A stretch of DNA of 64,000 nt from JADJWR01 sp963847675. GTDB taxonomy: Bacteria; Pseudomonadota; Gammaproteobacteria; Burkholderiales; Burkholderiaceae_F. The stretch is taken from positions 248,001 through 312,000 of the forward strand of contig CAWKAP010000005.1 of the NCBI GenBank assembly GCA_963847675.1, read 5' to 3'. Below the pieces are notes generated by a model that was not told the origin of the DNA, made no database searches, and saw nothing but the letters and a program-made list of their open reading frames with translations. Position 1 is the first letter of the stretch. Each line of letters begins with the position of its first letter. A program made the translations under genes and the position numbers. Shown here piece after piece: positions 1-9,039 of the stretch.

Positions 1-1
1 G

Positions 2-877
2 AGGGTGACGGTCGTTGTCGAACCTGCATACGTCACCGCATTGGTCGGCACGCTGGTGACCTTCACAGCCGAGGTGCCCAACGCCGACAGCAGCATCACT
101 TATCAGTGGGCCCGATCCTTCGACGGCGGAAAGTCGTTCGTCGACATCGCCGGCGCGACCGGCAGGACGTACTCGCTCAACGGCGTCACCCTTGGGGACG
201 ATGCGGCCGTGTTCCGAGTCAGAGTCAAGGCGAGCAGCAGCCTCTACGGCTCGCCGACCGCATTGGGTCACCTCGCGGTTTCAGCGTGGCAAGGCGTCGT
301 GTTCGAGGATGGCGACTTCGCGCTCGACAACTGGATCGCTTCGACGGAGACGAAGGAAGGTGCTCCGTCAATCGTGCATAGCGAGGAGCGCATCGGCTCG
401 GGTGGCAGCCCAGGCGCCTTCCGGCAAATGATGGTCCAAATGGCATCTGGAAGTGGAGGAGGCCGGGTCTTCCATACCTGGCAGTCGGCGACTTACGACC
501 CGGCCTTGGAAGGGCCGCTCTATGTCATCGACTTCGAGGAGGACTGCATGGTGATGCAGGGGGCGCTTACGACTTCCCGTCTGATGATTGAGCAAGCCGG
601 ACGCAAGTACGTCGCTTCCAGTCGTCGGCTCGGAGAGATGTCGGGCGTCGACTCTTGCGCCTCGACGAGTTGGCGCCAGATGAAGCGATCTAGCTTTGCC
701 AGCCGAGACTTCACCTTGGCCGATGGACCGGGGTGCGACGTGGACCAGTCGTGCCCCGACTTCTCTGCAACTGGCCAGCCCATACGCTTTGGTTATCAGC
801 GTGCGCCGTCAGGCGCGCCAGGCGCCTTCATCACGCACGGGATCGACAACTGGAGGGTGACGGTCTGGAAACGGTGA
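2..877 (+). CDS. C-terminal part of an Ig-like-domain secreted or surface protein (5' end outside window)
   Basis: The frame is open to the window edge, so the true start is upstream; the GTG at 5 is only the first possible start inside the window. Roughly residues 1-92 look like a bacterial Ig-like repeat: a hydrophobic beta pattern with TYQWARSFDGGKSF and the tail AVFRVRVKAS. The remainder is a beta-rich domain with several cysteines (around EEDCMVMQG, VDSCAS, GPGCDVDQSC) that would suit an exported, disulfide-bonded fold. It ends in GIDNWRVTVWKR, a motif repeated in a remnant near position 3240. No catalytic motif is visible and I do not recognise the family. A cell-surface or extracellular adhesion-type role is inference only. 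Confidence 0.6.
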   Translation, partial: RVTVVVEPAYVTALVGTLVTFTAEVPNADSSITYQWARSFDGGKSFVDIAGATGRTYSLNGVTLGDDAAVFRVRVKASSSLYGSPTALGHLAVSAWQGVVFEDGDFALDNWIASTETKEGAPSIVHSEERIGSGGSPGAFRQMMVQMASGSGGGRVFHTWQSATYDPALEGPLYVIDFEEDCMVMQGALTTSRLMIEQAGRKYVASSRRLGEMSGVDSCASTSWRQMKRSSFASRDFTLADGPGCDVDQSCPDFSATGQPIRFGYQRAPSGAPGAFITHGIDNWRVTVWKR

Positions 878-1095
878 AGTGGTTTCCGGTTGCACCGTTG
901 TCGCAGAGGGTTCGTGTCCCCTGACGTGGTGTAAGTCCACAGTGCGCGCCAAGGCGCGAAGGGCGATCGAGGGCCTGCCTCTGCCCACTGCGCAGCATAT
1001 CGACTCATCGATGCGGGGCAGCGATCGGGAGACTGCGGGGCATCCTCCATCGGTCGACCAGGAAGCCGCCGCGCGCCGGCCTGCGTTGCGGCGGA

Positions 1096-1443
1096 TCAGT
1101 TCATGTAGGTCCTGGCTTCCTCGCCGGGGTTGGGCAGTCCGGCAATGCGCCACAGGCTCCTGCAGTTGGCGAACAGGTCGTGCGCCCGGTGTGGATCGAG
1201 GCCGGCGGCCCGGCACACCAGCCGCATCACGGGCAAGGCGCCGATCGAGAAGTACCGCTCGCGCACGAACCGGATCACTTCCCAATGCTTGGCGGTGAGT
1301 TCGGCGAGGCCGGCTTGGCGTGCCAGTTCGTCGGCAAGGCGCGGTGTCCACGTATCGGAATCGACCAGAAAACCGTCGTCATCGAACGAAGTCGACGTAA
1401 CCTGGCCATTCGCGACCTGTGCATGGCTGACTTGGGGGATCAC
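1096..1443 (-). CDS. DsrC/TusE-family protein lacking the C-terminal cysteines (RspA-like)
   Basis: About 115 residues, the usual size for the DsrC/TusE/RspA family. Family landmarks are GFLVDSDTW near the N-terminus, LTAKHWEVIRFVRERYF in the helical core, and RIAGLPNP at the C-terminal arm. True DsrC has two cysteines on that arm and TusE has one, as the penultimate residue of a GC-x ending. Here the arm ends in GEEARTYMN and the position equivalent to the upstream cysteine is tryptophan, so neither sulfur-relay cysteine is present. The known family class without both cysteines is RspA, thought to be regulatory. I chose the GTG at 1443 because GAGGAG lies 8 bases upstream; an ATG at 1515 would add 24 residues with no family similarity. 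Confidence 0.7.
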   Translation of the reverse strand: MIPQVSHAQVANGQVTSTSFDDDGFLVDSDTWTPRLADELARQAGLAELTAKHWEVIRFVRERYFSIGALPVMRLVCRAAGLDPHRAHDLFANCRSLWRIAGLPNPGEEARTYMN

Positions 1444-1605
1444 GGCAGCAACTCCTCGAACTCGCGCGACAGAACTGCACGCTACGTGCCGAACCGAGGA
1501 AAGGGAAATAGACAATCCGCATACCCTGACGACCGGGGGTTATGCGCGCGGGCATCGACGTCCGGCTTCGGCGGGCAGTCACCGCGACGGTGACTGCGGC
1601 GCGGG

Positions 1606-3093
1606 TCAGGGCGTCCTGAACCGGAAATAGTTCGGCGCCGGTATGAAGTCCAGGCACCCGCATGGCGTCATCGCGTAGACGGGACACGGCACCGGTTTCG
1701 GCGCGTCGTTTTCCATGCGCGAGTAGAACAGCGCCGCCCGGAGCGGAGGCGGGAGAAAGAAGGGCGGTTGGTCCGCCGCACTCCATCGCGTGGCGCGTTC
1801 TCGGCCATCGACGACGTAGCGCATCCGCACGCTCCAGAAGTAGGTCGAGCCGGGCTCCAGCGCGGTCTCGACGCGATGCTGCGGCTGACTCAGTCTTTGC
1901 CGCTCGTAGACGAGCGCGTCCGGTGCGCCGTCCACCACGCTCCAGATCCTGAGGTCGTAGGTAAGGTCGCTTCCCTTGGCACCGGGCGGGGGTGCTTCGC
2001 GAACCACCTCAGTGGGTGTTGGTGTCTCGCCCGGCCTCCAGTTGACGGAATCCGGAGGCGTGCGATCCACGACAGGTGCCATCTCCCACGCCAGCATCGG
2101 CGTGACGGATTCGACGCTGGATTCCTCCGGGCGCATCGGCACGGCGTACCCGCCGTCCCGCGTCGGCTGCGGACTGCGCGGGGCGAGATCGCAAGTGTTG
2201 GCCAGTGGATCTGCCGCGCTCGGCCAGCGGGATTGCTTCATGCCCTCGTCAACCTGCAGCACCAGGCCTTCCACGATCCGCTCGGCCAGCGTGCGGTACG
2301 CGCGCTCGACCTCGGTCCTCGTCAGCGCCGCGTCCTCCTGCGTCCACAGTTGATGCGCACGTCGCGGGCCGACGTAGACGAGGCCACGCAGCGCCGCGGG
2401 CTTCCCGGTGGCGGTGTCGATGAGCTGCGCTTCGGCGGTCATGAACAGGGCCAGGACCGTATCGGTGCCTGACGCCTCGAAACCGATTTCCTTCAACTTG
2501 AACTGGATCGCGGCGCCGAAGCCGCGCTCACGAAGCGCACGATAGGTCGCTGGGTCGGACTGCGAGACATTGTCGACGACCGCGGCCTCGAGCCCGGCCG
2601 ACTTCTTCACGGTGCCCGCAATTGCGGCCGCCGTCAGTTCGGACAGTTGGAGTTGGCCGACGGCGTCCGCTGCCAGGCGTTCGATGGCCGCGGCCTGTTC
2701 CTCCGGCACCGCGACCTCGGCGCCTGCCGCGGCGCCGGCGGCAAGGCCGAGCGCCGCGCCGGCGCCTAGGATGGCCGGCGCGAACACAATCAAGGGACCG
2801 GCGAGCATCAAGATGACGGACGCGCCGGCGGCTGCCCCTCCTGCCGCCCCTTTCGAGGCGCCTTCGAGCTTGCCTCGAGCATATGCCTGCAGCCGCATCT
2901 TCGGCGCTTCGGGCGAGGCGATCACGGCAACTGCCTTCGGTGCGCCCGGCGTGTCCAGCGGATGACGTTCGATCATCGGCGACACGGATGCACAACCGAC
3001 AATCACCGGGATGGCAGCCAGCGACAGCAGCGTCGACAGCACGCTGCCGATCCGCCTGTCGAAGCGGCGACGGGTCGCTCGATCGCGCATCAT
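1606..3093 (-). CDS. Predicted lipoprotein of unknown function with a glycine-zipper-like segment
   Basis: The protein has 495 residues. The N-terminus is arginine-rich, followed by a hydrophobic stretch and the lipobox VIVGC (Cys34), so it should be lipid-anchored. Residues about 76-135 form a Gly/Ala-rich hydrophobic region (GAAGGAAAGA, LGAGAALGLAAGAAAGA) resembling glycine-zipper membrane segments. The middle (about 140-290) is alpha/beta without a recognised motif. The C-terminal third contains repeated Trp/Tyr beta patterns (LTYDLRIWSV, STYFWSVRMRYVVDGRERATRW), suggesting a fibronectin-III-like fold. AGGAG sits immediately before tandem ATG codons, so the start could be 3093 or 3090. The gene stands alone. 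I do not recognise the family. Confidence 0.6.
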   Translation of the reverse strand: MMRDRATRRRFDRRIGSVLSTLLSLAAIPVIVGCASVSPMIERHPLDTPGAPKAVAVIASPEAPKMRLQAYARGKLEGASKGAAGGAAAGASVILMLAGPLIVFAPAILGAGAALGLAAGAAAGAEVAVPEEQAAAIERLAADAVGQLQLSELTAAAIAGTVKKSAGLEAAVVDNVSQSDPATYRALRERGFGAAIQFKLKEIGFEASGTDTVLALFMTAEAQLIDTATGKPAALRGLVYVGPRRAHQLWTQEDAALTRTEVERAYRTLAERIVEGLVLQVDEGMKQSRWPSAADPLANTCDLAPRSPQPTRDGGYAVPMRPEESSVESVTPMLAWEMAPVVDRTPPDSVNWRPGETPTPTEVVREAPPPGAKGSDLTYDLRIWSVVDGAPDALVYERQRLSQPQHRVETALEPGSTYFWSVRMRYVVDGRERATRWSAADQPPFFLPPPLRAALFYSRMENDAPKPVPCPVYAMTPCGCLDFIPAPNYFRFRTP

Positions 3094-3673
3094 CTCCTGG
3101 CCCTCGCGATGCCTGGCGAACTACGAACCGATCGTAGTCGGCATGCGGAGACGTCGCGTTGACTGCCGGCAAAGACCAGCCCGACGCGCTTCGGGCATCG
3201 GCGTGTCGTCGCTGGCGCGATCGGCGACTCGATCACGCACGGCATCGACAACTGGAAGATTGCGGTGTGGAGAAAGGAGGGAGATTCGGCTGGCACGCGG
3301 CAGACATTTCTGGCCGGTTTGCGGCTGCCGGTTTGGCTGACGCGCTGCCGCGCAGTCCTGCCCATCACGCAGGAAGAAAGGGTCTTGGAGTTCACTGCGA
3401 GCCAGGGCGAGAGCGCGAACGCTTGCGATGACGCGATCCCGCTTCGCGGTGCCACGCAGCGGACTCTTGCCCGCGGTCAACACCGGCCGGAACGGCAGGG
3501 TGGATGCTGTGACTGATTTCACCGAGCGGCGGTGACAGAGTCGATTCCGCTGCCCGATGTCCCGGCGCAGAAGCGGGCCGGTGAAATGACCGGGGCTGCG
3601 ATGGCCTCGCTGGCGACGTAAGGCAATTGCCCCGGGCGGCCGTCTGCGCGTTTCGCAGAACGCGGAGGCCGCG
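3094..3673. other. Gene-poor interval of 580 bp
   Basis: This stretch separates the minus-strand lipoprotein gene from the next plus-strand secreted protein. Its only interpretable content is the short coding remnant at 3163-3279. I see no tRNA, clear terminator or full-length open frame with family similarity. Promoters for the flanking divergent genes should lie here, but no convincing -35/-10 pair stood out. Confidence 0.5.
3163..3279 (+). pseudogene. Remnant of a paralog of the Ig-like protein at 2-877 (C-terminal end only)
   Basis: After an in-frame stop (3160-3162), the plus-strand frame reads through SPTRFGHRRVVAGAIGDSI and then THGIDNWKIAVWRK. The last 35 or so residues of the gene at 2-877 read RFGYQRAPSGAPGAF and then ITHGIDNWRVTVWKR. 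The two segments align without gaps over that length, with most of the final 15 residues identical or conservative. There is no start codon or upstream coding similarity, and the frame runs on past the point where the first gene stops. I read this as the 3' scar of a duplicated gene. Confidence 0.6.
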
Positions 3674-5176
3674 ATGAAATCCTTCTTTGCACACCTGGCG
3701 ATCGCCGCACTGGCGGCATGCCCTGCAGCGGCAGCGCAATCGGGGGCGAGTGCTTCCAGGCACGTCGGCGATGGCGTGGCTACGGCTCAGCTGGCGCGGG
3801 CCAGTGCCATAGGCCTCGCCGCGAGCGAGGCGACGAATCTCGAGAACCCGTATCCCGGTGCGCACGTCAGCGGCATCGGCCTCGTGTCGGGCTGGACCTG
3901 CAGGGCGGGCGTGGTCGAGGTCTCGTTCGACGGCGGGCCGCGCGACAACCTCGTGCCTTCCGGCGGCAGCCGCGCCGATACGGCACCCGTGTGCGGGCGA
4001 AGCGATACGGGCTTCGGACTCCTCTTCAACTACAACCTGCTCGGCAGCGGCAACCACACGGTCGAGTTGTTCATCGACGGCGTGCAGGTCGGCAGCCCGG
4101 TGCCGTTCACGGTCACGGTGCCGGCGGGCGAGTTCATCCGCGGCGTCTCCAGGACTGTCGACGTCACCGACTTCCCCGACGCCGGCAGAACGACGCGGCT
4201 GGAATGGCAGGAGAGCACGCAGAACTTCGCGATCACGGGCGTCAGCGGAGGCACGGAGCTGGTGCAGATCAGCACACAGAACCAGGTCGCCGTCGCACGC
4301 GCGACGTTTGCCAACTTCATCAGCCTCGGCTACGTGGGCGACCTTCCCGTCTCGAGTCCGGCCGGTGCGGCGATGGCCGGCGCAAGCATCGAAGTGGCCA
4401 GGCGCGCGCTCGGCCTGGCGCACAACACCACGCGCACCGCCGAGGCGCGGGTGCGGCCGCTTGCGGTCTACTCGATCACCGAGGATTGCCTGTTTGGCGG
4501 TTCGGTCACGATGACAATCGACGATCGCGACAACGACGGCGTGCCATCTTATGGCGACGTCATGACGATGACGTTCAACGACTGCCGCGAAGACTGGTCA
4601 TCGTCAATCGACGGCAGCTTCACGGTGAACATCGCCGTGGCTTCGGCGACTCAACTGAGCGGCCTGTTCACCTTCAGTCAGTTGGAGGCCGTCGTCGATG
4701 GCTACACCGCCGCGGTCAACGGCACTGCGAACGTCTTCTACAGCGAGACTTCCGACCTGTCGGGTACGAGGATGGTGACCGACATGACCGTGGCTGCCGC
4801 CGGCCTGGTCAGCAGCGGCTCGAACCCGAGCTACAGCGACACGTTCACCTACGAGCCCGGCTTCCGGGCGGTCTGGACCGACGTCGTTCCTTTCGCGCCG
4901 ACCGCGGAGCCGTACTCGACGGCGGTACTGAACGGCAGGCTCCATGCCGCCTCGCTCAACGGCAAGATCATCGTTGCCACCGACGCGACCGCGCCGGTGC
5001 ACGACTGGTGGAGCGAGATGTACCCGGACAGCGGCCGGGTGACGGTAGACGGCTACCGCTCGCACCTGCGGCTGACGGTGATCAGCACCATGACGGTTCG
5101 GCTGGAACTGGACGCGAACGATGACGGCGTCATCGAATCGACCCTCAATGTTCCCTGGGCCACGCTCATGCCGTGA
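3674..5176 (+). CDS. Secreted or lipid-anchored protein of unknown function
   Basis: The protein has 500 residues. It begins with a short export signal that contains both a lipobox-like LAAC (Cys16) and a possible signal peptidase I site after AAAA, so it may be a lipoprotein or a fully secreted protein. Residues about 53-160 form a compact domain (HVSGIGLVSGWTC, DGGPRDNLVPSG, SDTGFGLLFNYNLLGSG) that I associate with exported proteins of environmental proteobacteria, with conserved cysteines but no assigned function. The C-terminal half has Asp-rich calcium-binding-like loops (DDRDNDGVPSYGD and DANDDGVIE). GGAGG lies just upstream of the ATG. No operon partner is seen. Confidence 0.65.
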   Translation: MKSFFAHLAIAALAACPAAAAQSGASASRHVGDGVATAQLARASAIGLAASEATNLENPYPGAHVSGIGLVSGWTCRAGVVEVSFDGGPRDNLVPSGGSRADTAPVCGRSDTGFGLLFNYNLLGSGNHTVELFIDGVQVGSPVPFTVTVPAGEFIRGVSRTVDVTDFPDAGRTTRLEWQESTQNFAITGVSGGTELVQISTQNQVAVARATFANFISLGYVGDLPVSSPAGAAMAGASIEVARRALGLAHNTTRTAEARVRPLAVYSITEDCLFGGSVTMTIDDRDNDGVPSYGDVMTMTFNDCREDWSSSIDGSFTVNIAVASATQLSGLFTFSQLEAVVDGYTAAVNGTANVFYSETSDLSGTRMVTDMTVAAAGLVSSGSNPSYSDTFTYEPGFRAVWTDVVPFAPTAEPYSTAVLNGRLHAASLNGKIIVATDATAPVHDWWSEMYPDSGRVTVDGYRSHLRLTVISTMTVRLELDANDDGVIESTLNVPWATLMP

Positions 5177-5394
5177 AGAGCGGACGACGTTGCGAGCTAC
5201 CCGGGCGGCGCAACGGCATGCCGCCCGGTGCAGCTCGCCGGGAAGTGCAGCCGGCGTGGCATGGACAGCCGGCTCAGGTCGTCGGGCGTTGCTCGAGTCG
5301 TCGCACCGGACGCCGCGACGGCTGTCCGCAAGGCTCTCGCCGCAACCAGGTCACCATTCGCCGGGTCCGGTCGCGGCAGGCAGCACGCCGCGGG

Positions 5395-5904
5395 TCAGAG
5401 CTCGATGTCTTCCCGGATCGCTGCCACCCCGGCCTTCGCGCAGAGTTCGTCGGCGTCGCCGCCCGGAGCGCCTGAGACGCCGATCGCACCGACGATCGAC
5501 CCCGCGGCCTCGATCAGCACGCCGCCACCGATCGCGACCACGTCCGGCAGGTTGCGAATTCCGGAGGCGGATTTGCCGGCCTGCGTTTCGGCTGCAAACT
5601 CGAGCGTGTTGGTGCGGAAGCTGACCGCGGTCCACGCCTTGCCGATCGCCGTGTCCGGCGTATGTGGCCCGGCGAAGCGGTCGCGCACCATCGCCTGCGC
5701 CACGCCGCTGCGGTCGACCACCGCCACCGCCACCTGGAAGCCGCGCTTGCGGCAGTCTTCGAGTGCGGCGCGGGTCGCCTTCAATGCGATTTCCGGTAAC
5801 AGATGCCGGACCGTGAAGGTGCCGCGGTCCTGCGCCTGTGCTCCGGTTGCGGCGGTCAGCGCCGCGGCGATGAGGATGCTGCTGAAACTTGCGGGATTGC
5901 GCAT
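5395..5904 (-). CDS. GlcG/HbpS-family (DUF336) protein with signal peptide
   Basis: The mature part matches the GlcG/HbpS fold: early helix LPEIALKATRAALEDCRKRG, then QVAVAVVDRSG, AMVRDRFAGPHT, KAWTAVSFRTNT, and the signature DVVAIGGGVLI followed by IVGAIGVSGAPGGDADELCA. Some family members bind heme or associate with glycolate or diol metabolism genes; the substrate here is unknown. An N-terminal hydrophobic segment ending in AQA predicts export to the periplasm. I placed the start at 5904 because GGGAGGAG lies 3 bases upstream; an ATG at 5934 would add ten polar residues before the signal. It lies alone, downstream of nothing obviously related. Confidence 0.8.
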   Translation of the reverse strand: MRNPASFSSILIAAALTAATGAQAQDRGTFTVRHLLPEIALKATRAALEDCRKRGFQVAVAVVDRSGVAQAMVRDRFAGPHTPDTAIGKAWTAVSFRTNTLEFAAETQAGKSASGIRNLPDVVAIGGGVLIEAAGSIVGAIGVSGAPGGDADELCAKAGVAAIREDIEL

Positions 5905-6016
5905 CGTCTCCTCCCTGAAAGTGCGTTGGCCCATGTAACGACGGTAAGTCTATGCGCCTCCATGGCGACGGTGTCCGGCGTCGTGACGGGCAGGCGAGGG
6001 CGCTGCAGCAAAGGCT

Positions 6017-7864
6017 TTACACGGCAGATGGCGCCGCGGCAGGACGCAGGCCCTGCGTCAGTTCGCGGATCGCGCCTTCGTCGAGCGTCTCGCGCGCCAG
6101 CAGTTCGCGCGCGCAGCGTTCCAGCACGTCGCGGTTGTCGGCCAGAATGTCGTAGGCGCGCGCGAAGGCATCCATCACCAGCGCGCGGATCGCCTCGTCG
6201 ATGCGGCCCTGCGTTTCCGGTCCGGCGGCGCAGCCGCCCTGCGTGAAGCCGGGCAGCTGCTCGAGAAAGCGGCTCTTCTGCGCCTCGTAGGCGACGTAGC
6301 CGAGCTCCTCGACCATGCCGTAGCGCGTGACCATGTCTCGCGCGATGTCGGTCACCTTGGCGAGATCGTCGGCTGCGCCGGTGGACAGGTGGCCGAAGAC
6401 GAGTTTCTCCGCCGCGCGGCCGCCAAGCAGCACCATCATCTTGTGCTCGAGCTCCTCGCGCGTCATCAGGAAGCGGTCCTCGGTCGGCCGCTGGATCGTG
6501 TAGCCGAGCGCGCCGATGCCGCGCGGGATGATCGAGACCTTGTGCACCGCGTCGGAGCCGGGCAGGGCGAGCGAAGTCAGCGCGTGGCCCATCTCGTGGT
6601 AGGCGACGACCTCGCGCTCCTTCGGGTTGAGCACGCGGTTCTTCTTCTCCAGGCCGGCGACGATGCGCTCGATGGCGGAGGTGAAGTCGGCCAGCGTGAT
6701 CGTCTCGCCCCTGCGCCGCGTCGCGGCGAGCGCCGCCTCGTTGACGAGGTTGGCGAGATCCGCTCCGGAGAACCCGGTGGTCAGCGCCGCCACCTGCTCC
6801 AGGTCCACATCGGGTGCCAGCTGCACCTTGCGGACGTGGACCTTGAGGATCTCGACGCGGCCGATCTTGTCCGGCCGGTCCACCAGCACCTGGCGGTCGA
6901 AGCGGCCGGCGCGCAGCAGCGCCGGATCGAGGATCTCGGGCCGGTTGGTGGCCGCCAGCAGCACCAGTCCCGACGAACTGTCGAAGCCGTCGAGTTCGAC
7001 CAGCAGCTGGTTCAGGGTCTGCTCGCGCTCGTCGTGGCCGCCGACCGGCGAGGCAATGCCCCGTGCGCGGCCGAGCGCGTCGAGTTCGTCGATGAAGATG
7101 ATCGCCGGCGCCCTCTGGCGCGCCTGCTCGAACAGGTCACGCACGCGGGCCGCGCCGACGCCGACGAACATCTCGACGAATTCGGTGCCCGAGATCGAGA
7201 AGAACGGCACGCCCGCCTCGCCGGCCACCGCCTTGGCGAGCAGCGTCTTGCCGGTGCCCGGCGGCCCGACGAGCAGCACGCCCTTCGGCATGCGCGCGCC
7301 GAGGCGGCCGTGGTCCCTGGGGTTCTTCAGGAAGTCGACGACCTCCTGCAGCTCGGCCTTGGCTTCGTCGACGCCGGCCACGTCGGCGAAGGTCACGCCG
7401 GTGTCCTTCTCGACGTAGACCTTGGCGTGGCTCTTGCCGATGCTCATGAACCCGCCGAGGCCTCCCTGCTTCTCGGCCATCCGGCGCACGAGGAAGAACC
7501 ACAGGCCGAAGAACACGGCCGCCGGCACGACCCACGACAGCAGGTCGCGCAGGAAGGTGCTTTCGATGACCCGGCTGTACGGCACGTTGTACTGCTCGAG
7601 CCGCGCCGCCACGTCGGGCTCGACGCGGGTGGCCACGATGGTGGTCTTGGTGCCGTCCGGGGTCTTCAGCTTGCCGGTGATGGTGGTCTCGCCGACCACC
7701 ACCTCGGCCACGCGTCCTTCGGCGAGGGCCTTCTCGAACTCGCTGTACGGCACCGGCTCCACGGTGCGCTGCGCCTGCCAGACGTTCTGCAGCGCCAGGA
7801 ACGCCATCGCCGCGAGGATCCAGTAGACGATGTTCCAGCGGGTCTGCGGATGCATGCCGTTCAT
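6017..7864 (-). CDS. ftsH: FtsH-family membrane ATP-dependent zinc metalloprotease
   Basis: The protein has 615 residues. Two membrane segments (about 11-28 and 109-126) flank a small periplasmic domain. The AAA+ module follows: Walker A GPPGTGKT (200-207), Walker B IIFIDELDALG, and the second region of homology ATNRPEILDPALLRAGRFD. The zinc-protease motif is HEMGH (423-427), with the downstream Asp in STGAADDLAKVTD. FtsH hexamers extract and degrade misfolded membrane proteins and selected cytosolic substrates. The linker FMSIGKSHAKVYVEKDTGVTF differs from the usual housekeeping betaproteobacterial FtsH as I know it, so I infer a second, stress-type copy. It begins five bases after the HtrA-like protease gene and is probably co-transcribed with it. 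Confidence 0.92.
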   Translation of the reverse strand: MNGMHPQTRWNIVYWILAAMAFLALQNVWQAQRTVEPVPYSEFEKALAEGRVAEVVVGETTITGKLKTPDGTKTTIVATRVEPDVAARLEQYNVPYSRVIESTFLRDLLSWVVPAAVFFGLWFFLVRRMAEKQGGLGGFMSIGKSHAKVYVEKDTGVTFADVAGVDEAKAELQEVVDFLKNPRDHGRLGARMPKGVLLVGPPGTGKTLLAKAVAGEAGVPFFSISGTEFVEMFVGVGAARVRDLFEQARQRAPAIIFIDELDALGRARGIASPVGGHDEREQTLNQLLVELDGFDSSSGLVLLAATNRPEILDPALLRAGRFDRQVLVDRPDKIGRVEILKVHVRKVQLAPDVDLEQVAALTTGFSGADLANLVNEAALAATRRRGETITLADFTSAIERIVAGLEKKNRVLNPKEREVVAYHEMGHALTSLALPGSDAVHKVSIIPRGIGALGYTIQRPTEDRFLMTREELEHKMMVLLGGRAAEKLVFGHLSTGAADDLAKVTDIARDMVTRYGMVEELGYVAYEAQKSRFLEQLPGFTQGGCAAGPETQGRIDEAIRALVMDAFARAYDILADNRDVLERCARELLARETLDEGAIRELTQGLRPAAAPSAV

Positions 7865-7869
7865 GAGGT

Positions 7870-9003
7870 TCAGGCTCCCGGTTGCAGCGTGACCGCGACC
7901 TCGCGCTCGCGGCCATCGCGCACGACCGACAGTTTGACCGTATCGCCGACCCGGTAGTCATCGAGCAGGCCGAGCAGTTTGCCGACCGTTTCCACGCGCC
8001 GCCCCTCGACGGCGACGATGATGTCGCCGGCGGCGACGGCGCCATCGCGGGACACGGTGGCCCCCTGCAGCCCGGCATTGGCTGCCGCCGAGCCGGGCGC
8101 GACGCGCAGCACGACCACGCCCTGCACGTTGAGCATCGAACTGAACCGCTGGTTCAGCGCTTCGTCGACTTCGATGCCGAGCGCCGGCCGGATGTAGCGG
8201 CCGGTGCGGATCAGTTCCGGCACCACCCGGTTGACCGTGTCCACCGGGACCGCGAAGCCGATGCCGGCGGAGGCGCCGGACGGGCTGTAGATGGCCGTGG
8301 TGATGCCGATCAGCCGCCCGGAGGAGTCGAGCAGCGGGCCGCCCGAGTTGCCGGGATTGATCGCCGCGTCGGTCTGGATCAGGTGCTCGATCGTGCCGCG
8401 CTCGCTTGGCAGCGAACGGTCGAGCGCGGAAACGATGCCGGTGGTCAGCGTCCAGTCGAGGCCGAAGGGGTTGCCGATGGCGAAGACTTTCTGGCCGACC
8501 TTCAGGCCGGCGCTTTCGCCGACCGGCACCGGCGGCGGACCCTTGAAGCCGACACCGATGCGCAGCACGGCGATGTCGTGCGCCGGGCTGGCACCGACCA
8601 GCGCCGCCTTGTAGTCGCGGCCGTCGGCGAGCCGCACCGTCGCTTCGCTGGCGCCTTGGACGACGTGGAAGTTGGTGACCAGATGGCCGCGATCGTCCCA
8701 GATGAATCCCGAGCCGGTGCCGCGCGGCACCGAGAAGATGTTGCGGGTCCAGAGGTCCTGCACCTGCTGGCGCGTGCTGATGAAGACGACCGAATCGCGC
8801 GCGTGCTCGAACAGTTCGATCATCGACTGCTCGTCGGCCGCCAGGTCGCCGCGCGGAGTCACCAATCGCGGCACGGCGTCGCGCGCCGCGGGATCCGGGC
8901 CGGGCGGTCCTGCCTCGAAGCCCGGGTACCAGCGCCAAAGCGCGTACAGCAAAGCGCCGACGATGGCGATCCAGAGCACGGTCGAGTTCGAGCGATCACT
9001 CAT
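7870..9003 (-). CDS. Membrane-anchored trypsin-like serine protease with PDZ domain (HtrA/DegS type)
   Basis: The protein has 377 residues. An N-terminal membrane anchor (about 9-24) is followed by the S1C protease domain with His113 (VTNFHVV), Asp143 (AHDIAVLRI) and Ser220 (INPGNSGGPLL), all in standard contexts. One PDZ domain occupies about 275-370 (GVVVLRVAPGSAAANAGLQG, AGDIIVAVEGRRV). One anchor plus one PDZ is the DegS-like layout, which places the catalytic domain in the periplasm. It sits between cbpM and ftsH in one minus-strand cluster, so a role in envelope protein quality control is the natural reading. Whether it cleaves an anti-sigma factor, as DegS does, or acts as a general protease cannot be told from sequence. 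Confidence 0.9.
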   Translation of the reverse strand: MSDRSNSTVLWIAIVGALLYALWRWYPGFEAGPPGPDPAARDAVPRLVTPRGDLAADEQSMIELFEHARDSVVFISTRQQVQDLWTRNIFSVPRGTGSGFIWDDRGHLVTNFHVVQGASEATVRLADGRDYKAALVGASPAHDIAVLRIGVGFKGPPPVPVGESAGLKVGQKVFAIGNPFGLDWTLTTGIVSALDRSLPSERGTIEHLIQTDAAINPGNSGGPLLDSSGRLIGITTAIYSPSGASAGIGFAVPVDTVNRVVPELIRTGRYIRPALGIEVDEALNQRFSSMLNVQGVVVLRVAPGSAAANAGLQGATVSRDGAVAAGDIIVAVEGRRVETVGKLLGLLDDYRVGDTVKLSVVRDGREREVAVTLQPGA

Positions 9004-9039
9004 CGGCAGGCACCGGCAGCCGCGGGAGAAGGGCAGCGA

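Noticed and set aside
3718..5124. Second plus-strand open frame inside the secreted-protein gene
   Set aside because: It is Arg-rich with no signal peptide or motif, while the overlapping frame has an export signal, a Shine-Dalgarno and domain-like features.
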